Notes under the pieces: model-generated | What the model was told of the DNA's origin: nothing | The model's input: the letters and a program-made list of their open reading frames with translations, nothing else | Database searches by the model: none | Part shown: positions 47,130-55,871 of the stretch, piece after piece | Layout of the letters: each line of letters opens with the position of its first letter | How positions within the stretch are numbered: position 1 is the first letter of the stretch | Made by a program: the position numbers and the translations under genes | Assembly (NCBI RefSeq): GCF_003865135.1 | Contig: NZ_BHZC01000001.1 | Span: 7,626,001-7,690,000 of the forward strand | Source: Streptomyces chrestomyceticus JCM 4735 | GTDB lineage: Bacteria > Actinomycetota > Actinomycetes > Streptomycetales > Streptomycetaceae | Length of the DNA stretch: 64,000 bases | Direction: 5' to 3'

Positions 47130-47259
47130 GTTTGCGCCCGCCCTCGGGCCCCCGGACCGGACGGCCGGGAGCCCTCAAGAGCTAACCAGCAGGCGGCGAG
47201 CAGTGCAATGGTGCTGCGGCGACGGGTGGGGCACCGGTATCCCGCCCGCACCGCGGTGT

Positions 47260-48387
47260 TCAGCGCCGCCGCGCGCCCGGGGCCGACGCGGCAGCCGGGC
47301 CCGTGTACATAACCTCTGTGCCTGTGTACGTGAACCGGTCCGCGTCCACCGTGGCGCTCGTACCGCCCGCCGTCGTCACGGTGACGTGCACGGTCCCCGA
47401 CCCGGCGGGCGAGGTGCCGCTGCAGAAGGACTCCCCGCAGGAGACGTGCGCGGCCGGCGCGTCCCCGAACGCGATCGTGCCGCCCGCCAGGTTCTTTCCG
47501 AGGACGTACACCGAAGTCCCGCCCTGTGACGGGCCGCTGGCCCTGTTCAGGCCGGTCACCACCGGTGCGGCGGGCGGCGCGGGCGGCGGCCCGGTGTAGG
47601 CGAAGCCGCCCGGCGCGTCCGCGGCACCGCCCGGAGTGACGACGGTGACCGGGACGCTGCCGGAGCCGCCGGGGGTGGTGGCGGCGCACTGCGTGGCCGT
47701 GCAGTGCGACGTGGTGGCCTGGTCGGCGCCGAAGAGTACGAACCCGTCGTCCAGACCCGTCCCGGTGACGGTGACGGCGGTGCCGCCGGCGCCCGGCCCG
47801 GTGGTCGTGCCGATCCCGGTCACCACCGGCCGCCGCGGCACATCGACGGGCCGCTGGGGACCGTTGACCGTGTACGTACTCACGTTGTCGGTGGCATCGA
47901 CGTCGTCCCGGTTGGCGACGGTGGCCCTGATCACCCCGGACGGCCGTTCCGCACCCGAGGACACCTGCACCTTCATGAAGTCGCCGCGGCCGGGCACGCG
48001 GGTCCCGCGGAAGGTCGCTTCCAGGTGGCGTCCGTCCGGCGACACGGTCTGGTCGAAGGTGTAGTCGTACGGCGTCGAGTACATCAGCGCGCCCCCGGTC
48101 GTCAGTCCGGGCGGCAGATCGACGGTCAGGTGGGTGATGCCGGTGGTGTCGGTTGTACCGGCCGAGGACCACCTGACCGAGAAGTTGCCGTAACTGTTCG
48201 GCTGTGTCGGGTAGTTGCCTGCTTGCGAGACGGCCACGTTCGGGCCGGTGGCGGAGGCGGGAGGGGAGGCGGGTGTGGTGGCGGCAGGCGCGGGGCTCGC
48301 CGCGAACAGTGCGAGCAGGGCGGTCAGGATGGTCAAGGCGGGGGCCGACCGGACCGCTGCTGATCGAGTGGTCATGCTCCCCGTCAT
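47260..48387 (-). CDS. Secreted IPT/TIG-domain protein
   Basis: 375 residues. Signal peptide about 1-36 (SAPALTILTALLALFAASPA). The N-terminal domain (about 45-170) is beta-rich, resembling DUF11-like wall proteins (THLTVDLPPGLTTGG). Two IPT/TIG immunoglobulin-like domains follow at about 178-255 (VVTGIGTTTGPGAGGTAVTV) and 262-350 (VVTGLNRASGPSQGGTSVYV), each with a Cys pair (SHCTATQCA, SCGESFCS). The protein is extracellular, probably adhesive or structural. Two ATG starts four codons apart (48387, 48375) are possible. Confidence 0.82.
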   Translation of the reverse strand: MTGSMTTRSAAVRSAPALTILTALLALFAASPAPAATTPASPPASATGPNVAVSQAGNYPTQPNSYGNFSVRWSSAGTTDTTGITHLTVDLPPGLTTGGALMYSTPYDYTFDQTVSPDGRHLEATFRGTRVPGRGDFMKVQVSSGAERPSGVIRATVANRDDVDATDNVSTYTVNGPQRPVDVPRRPVVTGIGTTTGPGAGGTAVTVTGTGLDDGFVLFGADQATTSHCTATQCAATTPGGSGSVPVTVVTPGGAADAPGGFAYTGPPPAPPAAPVVTGLNRASGPSQGGTSVYVLGKNLAGGTIAFGDAPAAHVSCGESFCSGTSPAGSGTVHVTVTTAGGTSATVDADRFTYTGTEVMYTGPAAASAPGARRR

Positions 48388-48407
48388 CGCCCGTACGGCT
48401 GTTCCCG

Positions 48408-49333
48408 TTACGCCCCTTCCGTCACCCCTGTGTCCCCATGGTCCGCATCCGGCCGTACGGCACGCCACCAGACGCACAGCGGCCCGACCGCCCGGAACCC
48501 GTTCGCCGTCGCTGCCTCCAGGTCGGCGCCGGACTCGTAGCCGACGACCGGCAGACCGGGCCACCGGGCGCTCACGGCGGAGACGCAGCCCGCCCAGGTG
48601 TCCCGAGGGCCGATGCCGAAGGTCGCGGCTTCGGGGCGGTGAAGACGTTCGACAAGCCGATCAGTTCGCCGCCGTCGCTGAGGATGGCGATGGCTCCGGC
48701 CAGGATGTTGGTGGCGGTGGCGGTGGCGGTGGCGGTGGCGGTGGCGGTGGCGGTGGCGGTGCCGGTGCCGGTGGTGGCGGTGGTGGGGCGGGCGCGCAGG
48801 AAGTGGGTGGCGTCGTCCGTGAGCAGCTCCGGCCGGAACGGGCCGCAATCGCCCGGTTCCGCTCCCCACGCGGCAGCCCAGGCGGACAGGTCGCCGGGCT
48901 CGGTGATCACGTCCCATTCCAGCGGGTGGGCGAGGCACCTCGGGAACGCGGGGGCGGAGGCCGGAGCTTGGGCCGGCCGGTGGATCCACTGAGCCTCGAA
49001 GAGCACCTCGAAGCCCGCCGGAGCCAGGTCCAGACACGCGAAACTGTCCTTGACCGAGCAGCCGGGGGAAGCCGTGTCGATACGGGCCAGCAGGTCGGCG
49101 GCAGTACCGGCACCGGCGGAAGTGCCGAGGCGGCCCGTCAGCGTCACGGCGTCCGGATAGAGCGGGGGAGTACGGTGAGGACTGGTCCAGGCGTCGTCGC
49201 CGAAGTCGCCCCGCAAACCGTGGGCGCGGCAGACCGCGTCGCACCACTCGGCGTTGTTACGAGCTGCCGCACGCACCCAGGCAGCGTGGTCGGCCATCTC
49301 CGCCACGGCTGCGGCGCCCCCCGGATCGTTCAT
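48408..49333 (-). pseudogene. GNAT-like protein with Thr-Ala repeat, one-base frameshift
   Basis: The 5' frame (ATG 49333) reads MNDPGGAAAVAEMADHAAWV, then WCDAVCRAHGLRGDFGDDAW, through a TATATA repeat, to NILAGAIAILSDGGELIGLS and NVFTA. The 3' frame continues EAATFGIGPRDTWAGCVSAV and YESGADLEAATANGFRAVGP with LCVWWR, a GNAT C-terminal signature. The span is 3n+2; one extra G after the CCCC at about 48634-48638 makes it continuous. Likely an acetyltransferase of unknown substrate. The (GGTGGC) repeat is inside the coding frame. No clear ribosome-binding site. Confidence 0.68.
48710..48790. repeat. (GGTGGC)8 hexanucleotide repeat
   Basis: Eight perfect GGTGGC units (48710-48757), two GGTGCC units and degenerate copies to about 48790. 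On the minus strand they encode alternating Ala-Thr. The six-base unit preserves the reading frame when copies are gained or lost. Confidence 0.9.
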
Positions 49334-49424
49334 GCGCTGATCATGACATGCGCGCAACTGCCGCCCAACCTCCTTACGTTGGCCTTCGGGGCGCGGCCTC
49401 CCGCTCCGTACCAGGCCAGACCGT

Positions 49425-49430
49425 TAACCT
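49425..49430 (+). promoter_or_regulatory. -10 element TAACCT, probable leaderless promoter
   Basis: TAACCT lies 7 nt before the ATG at 49438 with no ribosome-binding site. Confidence 0.4.
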
Positions 49431-49437
49431 GTCAGGC

Positions 49438-49983
49438 ATGAATCAGGGGAACGGTGATGTCACCGCGCACGGCGGCCGGCCCGACGGTACCGATGACAAC
49501 AGCGGTGACGCCGGTTACGTCAACAACGGCTACGACGGCTACGAGGTCAGGCCCGGCGTGCCCACGGCCGACACGTACCGGCGACTGCGCCGGGCGACCG
49601 GCCTCGGCGACAAGTTGGCCGAGGGCGCGGCGATCGGCCTCCCGAACACCTGGTACGGCGTCACCGTGCACGCGTCGCCGGCGCCCGCGGACGGCGGTAC
49701 GGCGGACGGCGCGGACCCCGTCGGCATGGGCCGGATCATCGGCGACGGCGGCTGCTTCTTCCAGATCGTCGACATCTGTGTGCTGCCCCAGCACCAGGGC
49801 CACGGCCTGGGCAAGCGCATCATGGCCGCTCTCACCGCCGAACTGGAGCGCCGCGCACCGGCAGGCGCCTACGTCTCCCTGATCGCCGACGGCGACGCCC
49901 GCCACCTCTACGCCAAGTTCGGCTTCACCGAGACCGCCCCCGCCTCGGTCGGCATGGCGTTCATGCCCCGCCCGGCCCACTGA
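49438..49983 (+). CDS. GNAT acetyltransferase
   Basis: 181 residues. A Gly/Asp/Asn-rich lead (about 35) precedes a GNAT domain: GMGRIIGDGGCFFQIVDICV then PQHQGHGLGKRIMAAL, the acetyl-CoA loop Q-x-x-G-x-G, and YVSLIADGDARHLYAKFGF. It resembles the common bacterial GNATs with unknown substrates. The ATG is favoured by the -10 spacing. It is divergent from the frameshifted GNAT-like gene. Confidence 0.88.
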   Translation: MNQGNGDVTAHGGRPDGTDDNSGDAGYVNNGYDGYEVRPGVPTADTYRRLRRATGLGDKLAEGAAIGLPNTWYGVTVHASPAPADGGTADGADPVGMGRIIGDGGCFFQIVDICVLPQHQGHGLGKRIMAALTAELERRAPAGAYVSLIADGDARHLYAKFGFTETAPASVGMAFMPRPAH

Positions 49984-50064
49984 ACACGGCCCCTGCCGCG
50001 ACGACGGCCGGCCAGGGCGGTGGCTCCGGCGGGGCAGCCGGGGCTCAGGGCGCGAGGGGCGGGT

Positions 50065-51024
50065 TCACGCGAGGGGCGGGTTCAGCAGTTCCAGCAACTG
50101 ACCGTGCAGTTCACGCGGCGCGACGAGAAAGCCGGACGCTCCGGCCTGCCACGGCCGTCCCGCGGTATCGGAGACGACTGCTCCCGCCTCACGGGCCACC
50201 AGGGCGCCGGGCAGCAGATTGGCGTCGTCCCGGCCGTACTCCCAGAACGCGTCCAGCCGCCCCGCTGCCGTGTCGGCGATCTGCCACGAGGTGGGGCCCA
50301 GGTTCCGTACAGCCCCCACGGCGGGCAGCACGGCGGCGAGCGACCGCCCGGCCGCCGCCACGGCCGCGGGCTGCCCCGCGGCGAAGGGCGGGTGACTGGT
50401 GCCCACGAGGGCTGCCTCCAGCCGGGTCCGGGCCGACGGGGTGATCGTCTCGCCGTTCCGTGTGGCACCGTGCCCGGCCGCGGCGAGATACGTCTCGCCG
50501 AGCAGCGGCGCGTGCAGTGCCGCGGCCACCGGCTCACCGTCCCGCACCAACGCGAGGCTGACACAGAAGTGCGGCAGATCCCGCATGAACTGCACGGCGC
50601 CGTCGATCACGTCCACCGTCCATACGTCTCCTTCCGCAGGCAGTCGGGGAGTTGGGGTGGTGTCCGGCGTGGCGCCCGGGCGGCTGCTCGGAGCAGGACT
50701 CGTTCCGGCGCTTGTTTCGGCACTCGGGCCGGCACTCGGGCCGGCAACTGGGTCGGCACTTGAGCTGGCGTCCGGGTCGGCGTTCGGGTCGGCGTTCAGG
50801 CTCCGCTCGTCGTGCAGTTCCTCGGCCCAGGGAACGCCGGGCAGCAGTGCGTCCAGATGCCGTCGCATGACGGCAACGGCCGGAGTTTCCAAGGCCAGAT
50901 AGGCGGCGGCCAGTTCCTCCATGGTGTCGGCGGGCGCGGCGGCACGGCGCGGGGTGGCGAGCAGGAGCGCACCGACTTCGTGAGCGGCAGCCGCCATCGG
51001 GGCGAGCAGGGATACGTACGTCAT
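50065..51024 (-). CDS. Inositol-monophosphatase-family protein
   Basis: 319 residues. The IMPase fold is recognisable from WTVDVIDGAVQFMRDLPHFC, VSLALVRDGEPVAAALHAPL and WEYGRDDANLLPGALVAREA, but the usual metal motif DPLDGT is DVIDGA, so phosphatase activity is uncertain. Between ~80 and ~125 there is an inserted repeat of four-residue units (ADPN, SAGP). GGAG lies 6 nt before the ATG at 51024. It is divergent from a double-domain Lrp regulator, its likely controller. Confidence 0.82.
   Translation of the reverse strand: MTYVSLLAPMAAAAHEVGALLLATPRRAAAPADTMEELAAAYLALETPAVAVMRRHLDALLPGVPWAEELHDERSLNADPNADPDASSSADPVAGPSAGPSAETSAGTSPAPSSRPGATPDTTPTPRLPAEGDVWTVDVIDGAVQFMRDLPHFCVSLALVRDGEPVAAALHAPLLGETYLAAAGHGATRNGETITPSARTRLEAALVGTSHPPFAAGQPAAVAAAGRSLAAVLPAVGAVRNLGPTSWQIADTAAGRLDAFWEYGRDDANLLPGALVAREAGAVVSDTAGRPWQAGASGFLVAPRELHGQLLELLNPPLA
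50705..50800. repeat. 12-bp minisatellite in IMPase gene
   Basis: Eight units of 12 bp (TCGGCACTCGGG-like, diverging to TCGGCGTTCGGG) encode the four-residue repeats of the IMPase-like protein. They are in frame, so copy changes would not disrupt the gene. Confidence 0.85.
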
Positions 51025-51173
51025 GATCTTCTCCACGTGAACGGCAGTCCCTTCCCCGGCGCCAAGGACAGCGGTCCTCGTCCGACACCGGGAGCGGTTG
51101 ATGCCGTCGATCCTGCGCCGCGAAGCCCGAATCCAGACTCTCCGCACGGCTTGTTTGAGCGAAACTGTCTCTC

Positions 51174-52181
51174 ATGCCCCAGTCAGTGAGCGATCCCGCC
51201 ACCAGCCCCGCCCCACCACCCGTCCTCGGGCTTCGTGACCAGCGCCTGATCGCCGCGTTGCAGTGCGACGGGCGGCTGAGCGCGGAACGCGCCGCCGAGG
51301 TGCTGGGGGAGAACCCCCGTACGGTGCACCGTCGCTGGCAGGCGCTGATCGGCGACGGCACGGTCAAGGTGATCGCCCAGCCCGTGCGCCCCGCCTCGGT
51401 GGGGGCGCTGCTGCTACGCATCAAGGTGCTCAAGGGCAAGCTGGACGCCCTCACCGCCGCCCTGGCCGCCCGCCCCGACATCCCCTTCATCGACCTGTCC
51501 GCCTCGGGCGACGAAATCTCCGCGGTCTCGTACACCGAACCGGGGTCCCGTGACCACCTGGTGTTCCGGCAGTTGCCGGCCACACCGGCGGTGGCGTCCG
51601 TGTCCGCGGCCACCGTGCTGCACGTGTTCTCCGAGGCATCCGACTGGCGCCACAACGTCCTGACCCCCACGGAACGCGCCGCCCTGACCCCGACGCGGCG
51701 CCCCTCCGAATCCGTACGGCCTGCCGCTTCCGGTCCCGGTCCCGCCTCCGGGCTCGACCCCATCGACGCCGACATCCTGGCCGCCTTGAGCGACGACGCC
51801 CGCACCCCGGCGGCGGTGATCGCCGCCCGTACCGGGCACCCCGCCTCCACCGTCCGGCGCCGCCTGGCCCGCCTGATGGCCGACGGCCGGCTGAGCACGC
51901 AGGTGGCCGTGGACCCCAGACGCCTGGGCCTGTTCATCGACGCCAACGTCATGCTGCAAGTGCCGCCGGACCACCTGGACACCGTGGGACGCACCCTGGC
52001 CCGACACCCCGCCGTCCACGGCGCGTTCGCCACCAGCGGCACCGCGAACCTGCACGCCGCCGTCTGGCTGCCGGACCTGACCGCCCTGTACCGGCTGATC
52101 ACCGAAGACCTGACGGGCCTGGGCATCGCCGGCGTCGAGACCGTCATCGTCGGCCACGCGGTCAAACGCCCCGGCAGATGA
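51174..52181 (+). CDS. Lrp/AsnC-family regulator with two HTH domains
   Basis: 335 residues. Two Lrp-type units in tandem: HTH 1 about 20-66 (LRDQRLIAALQCDGRLSAER) with a following alpha/beta sensing domain, then HTH 2 about 193-240 (LDPIDADILAALSDDARTPA) with VDPRRLGLFIDANVMLQVPP and the rest of a second sensing domain. Fused Lrp proteins of this kind are found in actinobacteria. It is divergent from the IMPase gene; GTTT-N5-AAAC (51153-51165) just upstream of the ATG is a possible operator. No ribosome-binding site is obvious. Confidence 0.87.
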   Translation: MPQSVSDPATSPAPPPVLGLRDQRLIAALQCDGRLSAERAAEVLGENPRTVHRRWQALIGDGTVKVIAQPVRPASVGALLLRIKVLKGKLDALTAALAARPDIPFIDLSASGDEISAVSYTEPGSRDHLVFRQLPATPAVASVSAATVLHVFSEASDWRHNVLTPTERAALTPTRRPSESVRPAASGPGPASGLDPIDADILAALSDDARTPAAVIAARTGHPASTVRRRLARLMADGRLSTQVAVDPRRLGLFIDANVMLQVPPDHLDTVGRTLARHPAVHGAFATSGTANLHAAVWLPDLTALYRLITEDLTGLGIAGVETVIVGHAVKRPGR

Positions 52182-52343
52182 GCCGGAAACCTCCCGAACG
52201 GCGCCCGAAACGGCGTCGGCCGGAGGTCACTCGACGAATCCGGGGGCGCCGCCTACCATCGGCGGCGACGGCATCGCGTGTCGGTCACCGACCGGGTGAG
52301 GCATGGAGGTGTCCGTGAGTTTGCCTTACGGAGGCATTCCACA

Positions 52344-52940
52344 GTGTCAGTGCAGTTGAACCACATCATCATCCACTCCCGGGACAACCGGGAATCCGCC
52401 ACCTTCCTGGCAGACATCCTCGGGCTCGACATCGGTACCGAATGGGGCCCGTTCCTTCCGGTGGACACCGCGAACGGCGTCACCCTGGACTTCGCCACGA
52501 TCCCGGCGGAATCGATCGTCATGCAGCACTACGCGTTCCTCATCAGCGAAGCCGAATTCGACACCGCCTTCGCACGGATCCAGCAGGCCGGCCTCACCTA
52601 CTACGCCGACCCGCACGGGAAGCACCCGGGCGAGATCAACCACAACGACGGTGGCCGAGGCGTCTACTTCTTCGACCCGGCAGGCCACGCGATGGAGATC
52701 ATCACCCGCCCGTACGGAGGCGACACCCCGGAAAAGCCGTCGGACACCGTGAAAGAGGCGTCGGGCACGCCGGAAGCGTCGGGCCGCCCGAAAGAGGCGT
52801 CGGCCAGCGCGGCAGAGGTGCCGCGCGGCGAGGGAGAGATGTCCGGCGGCGCAGTGGAGGCGTCTGACGGTGCGGTAGAGGCGTCGGCCGGCGCGGTGGT
52901 AGAGGTGCCGGGCGGCGCCCAAGCGACCTCGTCCGCCTGA
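52344..52940 (+). CDS. VOC-family (glyoxalase-like) protein with repeat tail
   Basis: 198 residues. The VOC domain (about 1-130) starts VSVQLNHIIIHSRDNRESAT and contains VTLDFATIPAES, QHYAFLISEAEFD, and GVYFFDPAGHAMEIITRPYG, with His and Glu at the usual metal positions. The C-terminal ~70 residues are a degenerate repeat (KEASGTPEAS, GAVEASDGAVEAS), probably disordered. GGAGG lies 9 nt before the GTG at 52344. Function unknown; VOC proteins include dioxygenases, lyases and resistance proteins. Confidence 0.83.
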   Translation: MSVQLNHIIIHSRDNRESATFLADILGLDIGTEWGPFLPVDTANGVTLDFATIPAESIVMQHYAFLISEAEFDTAFARIQQAGLTYYADPHGKHPGEINHNDGGRGVYFFDPAGHAMEIITRPYGGDTPEKPSDTVKEASGTPEASGRPKEASASAAEVPRGEGEMSGGAVEASDGAVEASAGAVVEVPGGAQATSSA

Positions 52941-53974
52941 GCACTCCGGCCGCAGCCCCGCCGGGAGGGCAGTGATCCCGGCACCTGAGCCCGTGACGGG
53001 GGCGGGCGCCCGCAACAGCAACCCGCGGGCGCCCGCACGACGCCCCCCACAACGAACCCGCACATCGCCCCGCGCCCGTCCCCCGTTTCCGTTCCAGCGC
53101 CGCAGACATTCGCACGACAGTCACGTGCACCTTCCCGTGCGTGCGCATCCGCACGACGCTCCGCCCCCTCCCCCCGCCCACCCTCCCCATCCCGTGTGCG
53201 TCCAGCCACGGGCGCCAACACGCCCGCCCCCGTGCCCCACGCCTGCCTCTGGCGCCCGTGCCATACACCCGCCCGGCGCCCGTGCCGCAGCCCCGCCCGG
53301 CGTCCGGCCGCACGCCCGCCCGGTGCTCGTGCTCCACGCCTGCCCGGCGCCACGTGCCTGCCCGGCGCCGTGCCGCAGGCCCGCCCGGCCGCACGCCCAC
53401 CCGGCGCTTGTGCTCCACGCCTGCCCCGCGCCACGTGCCTGCCCCGCGCCACGCGCCTGCCTGGCGCCCGTGCACACACTGGCCTCCGACGCCCCTGCCA
53501 TACGCCTGCCTCTGGCCCCGTGTCACACGCTTGCCTGGGCACGCGTCCCTGCCTGCCTGACTACCTCGCGCCCGTGCCTGCCCCTACCCCCCCGTCCCTG
53601 CCCGCAGGCATCTGCACGACGCCCCTGCGTCCTGCCCCCCCCGCTCCGTGACGGCCCGCGCGGAGGCCCGGCGTCGCCCGTCCCGTGAAGTTCCGTACGG
53701 AGACCGCGCGTTCCGTCCCGGTATCGCGAATGTCTGCACGGCAGCCCTGCGCCCCGCCCTCGTGCCCACCCCTTGAAGACCCGCACGGAGAGCCCGCGTT
53801 TCGCCCTCATCCGGTGAACGTTCGCACGACGGCTCCGTGCGCTACCCCTCCTTCCCCGTCCCTGCCCCCTCCGTCCCCGTCCCTGTGCCCCGTCTCGCGT
53901 CTTCCGTCCCGTGAGTGTCCGCCACGGCGGTTCCGTGCGCCGCCCCACTCCTGGTGGGCAACCCGTCGTTCGGG
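52941..53974. repeat. Repeat-rich non-coding region of about 1 kb
   Basis: No gene is convincing here; long frames occur on both strands only because of C-rich composition. Two ~49-bp blocks (starting near 53322 and 53402, about 80 bp apart) share GTGCTCCACGCCTGCCC. A degenerate unit with GTGAA, then a CGCACG...CGTGCG hairpin, then CCGCCCC occurs about six times (near 53103, 53686, 53730, 53775, 53813, 53908). GC skew changes sharply at both borders. The region lies between convergent genes (VOC protein and DUF4097 lipoprotein). Confidence 0.6.
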
Positions 53975-54715
53975 TCAGCCTTCCTTGACCGTGATGGCTC
54001 CGTTCGCCGTGGTGAGGTCGAGCCGGTAGGTGCCGGACGGGTCGTTGGGCACGGTCAGGTTCTTGTGGCCGTTGTCGGTCTCGGCGGCTATTCGGTAGCG
54101 GTTGTTTCGGCCGCCCGGCACGGTGAGGCTGATCGCGCCGTTCGATGTCTCGGCCAGGACGTTCTGCGGTATCTCCGTGACGAGGTCGACGGCGCCGTTG
54201 CTGGTCCGTGCCTGCACACCGTCCCCCTTCAGGCCGCGCCCGTAGATCCGTCCGTTGGAGGTGCGGACGTCCACGGCGCCACTTACGCCGTCCAGGTTCA
54301 CCGCGCCGGAACTGGTGGTCACCCGTACCGGACCGACCTCCGAGAGGTTCACCGCGCCGGACCCGGTTTCGCCCGTCACCGGGAGGCCCGCCGGTACGAC
54401 GACCGTGTAGTGCACCGAGCAGTTGCTTCCGCAGCCGCCGAGTATCAGTACACCGTTCTCCACGCGGTGGCTCGCCTTCTCGGGCCGATCGCCCCGATAC
54501 CGCAGCTCGCGGTGGACCGACACCGTGTCGAGGGACTTCTCGCCGCGCAAGGTGAGACCGCCCGAGCCGCTGTCCAGGCGTACGGACTTGATGTCTGCGG
54601 AGAGCTTGGCGTCGTCCTCGTACGTGGAGCGGTCCGCGAGCCCGCATGCTGTCAACCCGCTCACAGCGACACCTGCCAGCGCGACGGCCGCGAGGACTCT
54701 GAGATGACGACGCAC
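53975..54715 (-). CDS. DUF4097 beta-solenoid lipoprotein
   Basis: 246 residues. Lipobox LTAC (Cys24) after a short signal peptide. The mature part is DUF4097 beta-helix with repeated SSGAVN, TSNGRI and TSNGAVDL rungs, and a CGSNC pair in the middle. Such adhesin-like lipoproteins are widespread in actinobacteria with unknown role. GTG at 54715 with AGGGG 5 nt upstream is preferred; an in-frame GTG at 54736 is possible. Confidence 0.84.
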   Translation of the reverse strand: MRRHLRVLAAVALAGVAVSGLTACGLADRSTYEDDAKLSADIKSVRLDSGSGGLTLRGEKSLDTVSVHRELRYRGDRPEKASHRVENGVLILGGCGSNCSVHYTVVVPAGLPVTGETGSGAVNLSEVGPVRVTTSSGAVNLDGVSGAVDVRTSNGRIYGRGLKGDGVQARTSNGAVDLVTEIPQNVLAETSNGAISLTVPGGRNNRYRIAAETDNGHKNLTVPNDPSGTYRLDLTTANGAITVKEG

Positions 54716-54865
54716 GGTTTCCCCTGGTGAGTACACGGTGTGGATCGCCGCGCCTCTCGGTGCAGCGATCTTCAGGTTAGAGCGCCGGCCGCAGCCGCCA
54801 CCATGCGGAAAACCCCCGCTTCCACCTGCGGATCACCACAGTGCCGCCAGCATGCCCTCCCGCAG

Positions 54866-55792
54866 TCAGCCGTCAGCGTCCGCACCGAGCGCCGTCAGGT
54901 CCAGCCCCCGCAGCCGTTCCGGATCCGCGAGGATGTCGATCGCGACGATCTTCCCGCCCACGACCGTCAGACCCATCACCGATACCGGCGCCCCGTCCAC
55001 GACCGTGACGACACCAGCGGCCCCGTTCACCAGCGCGTACCGCGCACCGTGCGCGGTACGCCGGAAAGCGAGCGCCCGCCCGGCCACCTCGCCCGCCCCG
55101 CGAACTGTCCTGGTCAGGCCCGGGAAACCGGCGCCCGTGTCGGCACGGAGCACCACGTCCGGATCGAGCACCGCGAGCAGCCCTTCGAAGTCACCGTCGC
55201 GCGCGGCGGCGAGGAAGGCATCGACCACCTCGCGCTGCCGGACGAGACCCGTGTCGGGCTCGGCGGCCGCGTTCCGCACCCGGCGGCGAGCCCGGCTGGC
55301 CAGTTGCCGCGCCGCGGCCGGAGTACGCCCGACGAGGGGGCCGATCTCGTCGAACGGCACCCCGAACATGTCGTGCAGGACGAACGCCAGACGTCCGGCG
55401 GGCGCCAGCGTCTGGAGCACCACCAGCAGGGCGAGCCCGACCGCGTCGGCCAGCAGCGCCTGCTGCTCCGGGTCGGTCCCGTCCGTACCGCTGCCGCCCC
55501 CTCCGGCGCCGGCGGCGCTGCTGATGACGGGGTCGGGCACCCGTACGTCGAAAGGCTCCTCGCCGCGCGCCGTACGCGTCCGCAGCAGATCCAGGCACAC
55601 CCGGCCGACGACGGTCGTCAGCCAGCCGCCGAGGTTCGCCACGCCGCTGACGTCGGAGCGGCTGAGCCGCAGCCAGGCTTCCTGCACGGCGTCGTCCGCC
55701 TCGCTCAGCGAACCGAGCATCCGGTACGCCACCGCCCGTAGATGCGCCCGGTGCTCCTCGAAGCGCTCTGCCAGGAAATCTTTCTCGTCCAC
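54866..55792 (-). CDS. ECF sigma factor, ECF41/SigJ type with SnoaL-like C-terminal domain
   Basis: 308 residues. Sigma region 2 about 8-75 (HLRAVAYRMLGSLSEADDAV), region 4 about 125-180 (RLAFVLHDMFGVPFDEIGPL), and a SnoaL-like C-terminal domain (about 190-300) with ADPERLRGLD near the end, corresponding to the conserved NPDKL element of ECF41. These sigma factors lack an anti-sigma partner; the C-terminal domain modulates activity. They are characteristically next to a carboxymuconolactone decarboxylase/AhpD gene, as here. GTG at 55792. GTCACA-N16-CGTC lies upstream, so the factor probably transcribes itself. Confidence 0.92.
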   Translation of the reverse strand: MDEKDFLAERFEEHRAHLRAVAYRMLGSLSEADDAVQEAWLRLSRSDVSGVANLGGWLTTVVGRVCLDLLRTRTARGEEPFDVRVPDPVISSAAGAGGGGSGTDGTDPEQQALLADAVGLALLVVLQTLAPAGRLAFVLHDMFGVPFDEIGPLVGRTPAAARQLASRARRRVRNAAAEPDTGLVRQREVVDAFLAAARDGDFEGLLAVLDPDVVLRADTGAGFPGLTRTVRGAGEVAGRALAFRRTAHGARYALVNGAAGVVTVVDGAPVSVMGLTVVGGKIVAIDILADPERLRGLDLTALGADADG

Positions 55793-55794
55793 CG

Positions 55795-55820
55795 GTCACA
55801 TTCTCCCGTCGTGTTCCGTC
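55795..55820 (+). promoter_or_regulatory. ECF41-type promoter for the AhpD-like gene
   Basis: GTCACA (55795-55800), 16 nt, CGTC (55817-55820), 51 bp upstream of the AhpD-like ATG. From memory, the ECF41 consensus is TGTCACA and CGTC with this spacing. Confidence 0.65.
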
Positions 55821-55828
55821 AGAACGAT

Positions 55829-55854
55829 GACGAAACGTTTCCTCTCGATGTGAC
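55829..55854 (-). promoter_or_regulatory. ECF41-type promoter for the sigma factor gene
   Basis: On the minus strand: GTCACA (55854-55849), 16 nt, CGTC (55832-55829), 36 bp upstream of the sigma-factor GTG. It is arranged back to back with the promoter on the other strand. Confidence 0.65.
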
Positions 55855-55871
55855 GGACAGGAGCCACGATC

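Noticed and set aside
53141..53560. Pro/Arg/Cys-rich small protein in the repeat region
   Set aside because: All frames on both strands are open here because of composition, there is no ribosome-binding site, and the sequence follows the DNA repeats rather than codon structure.
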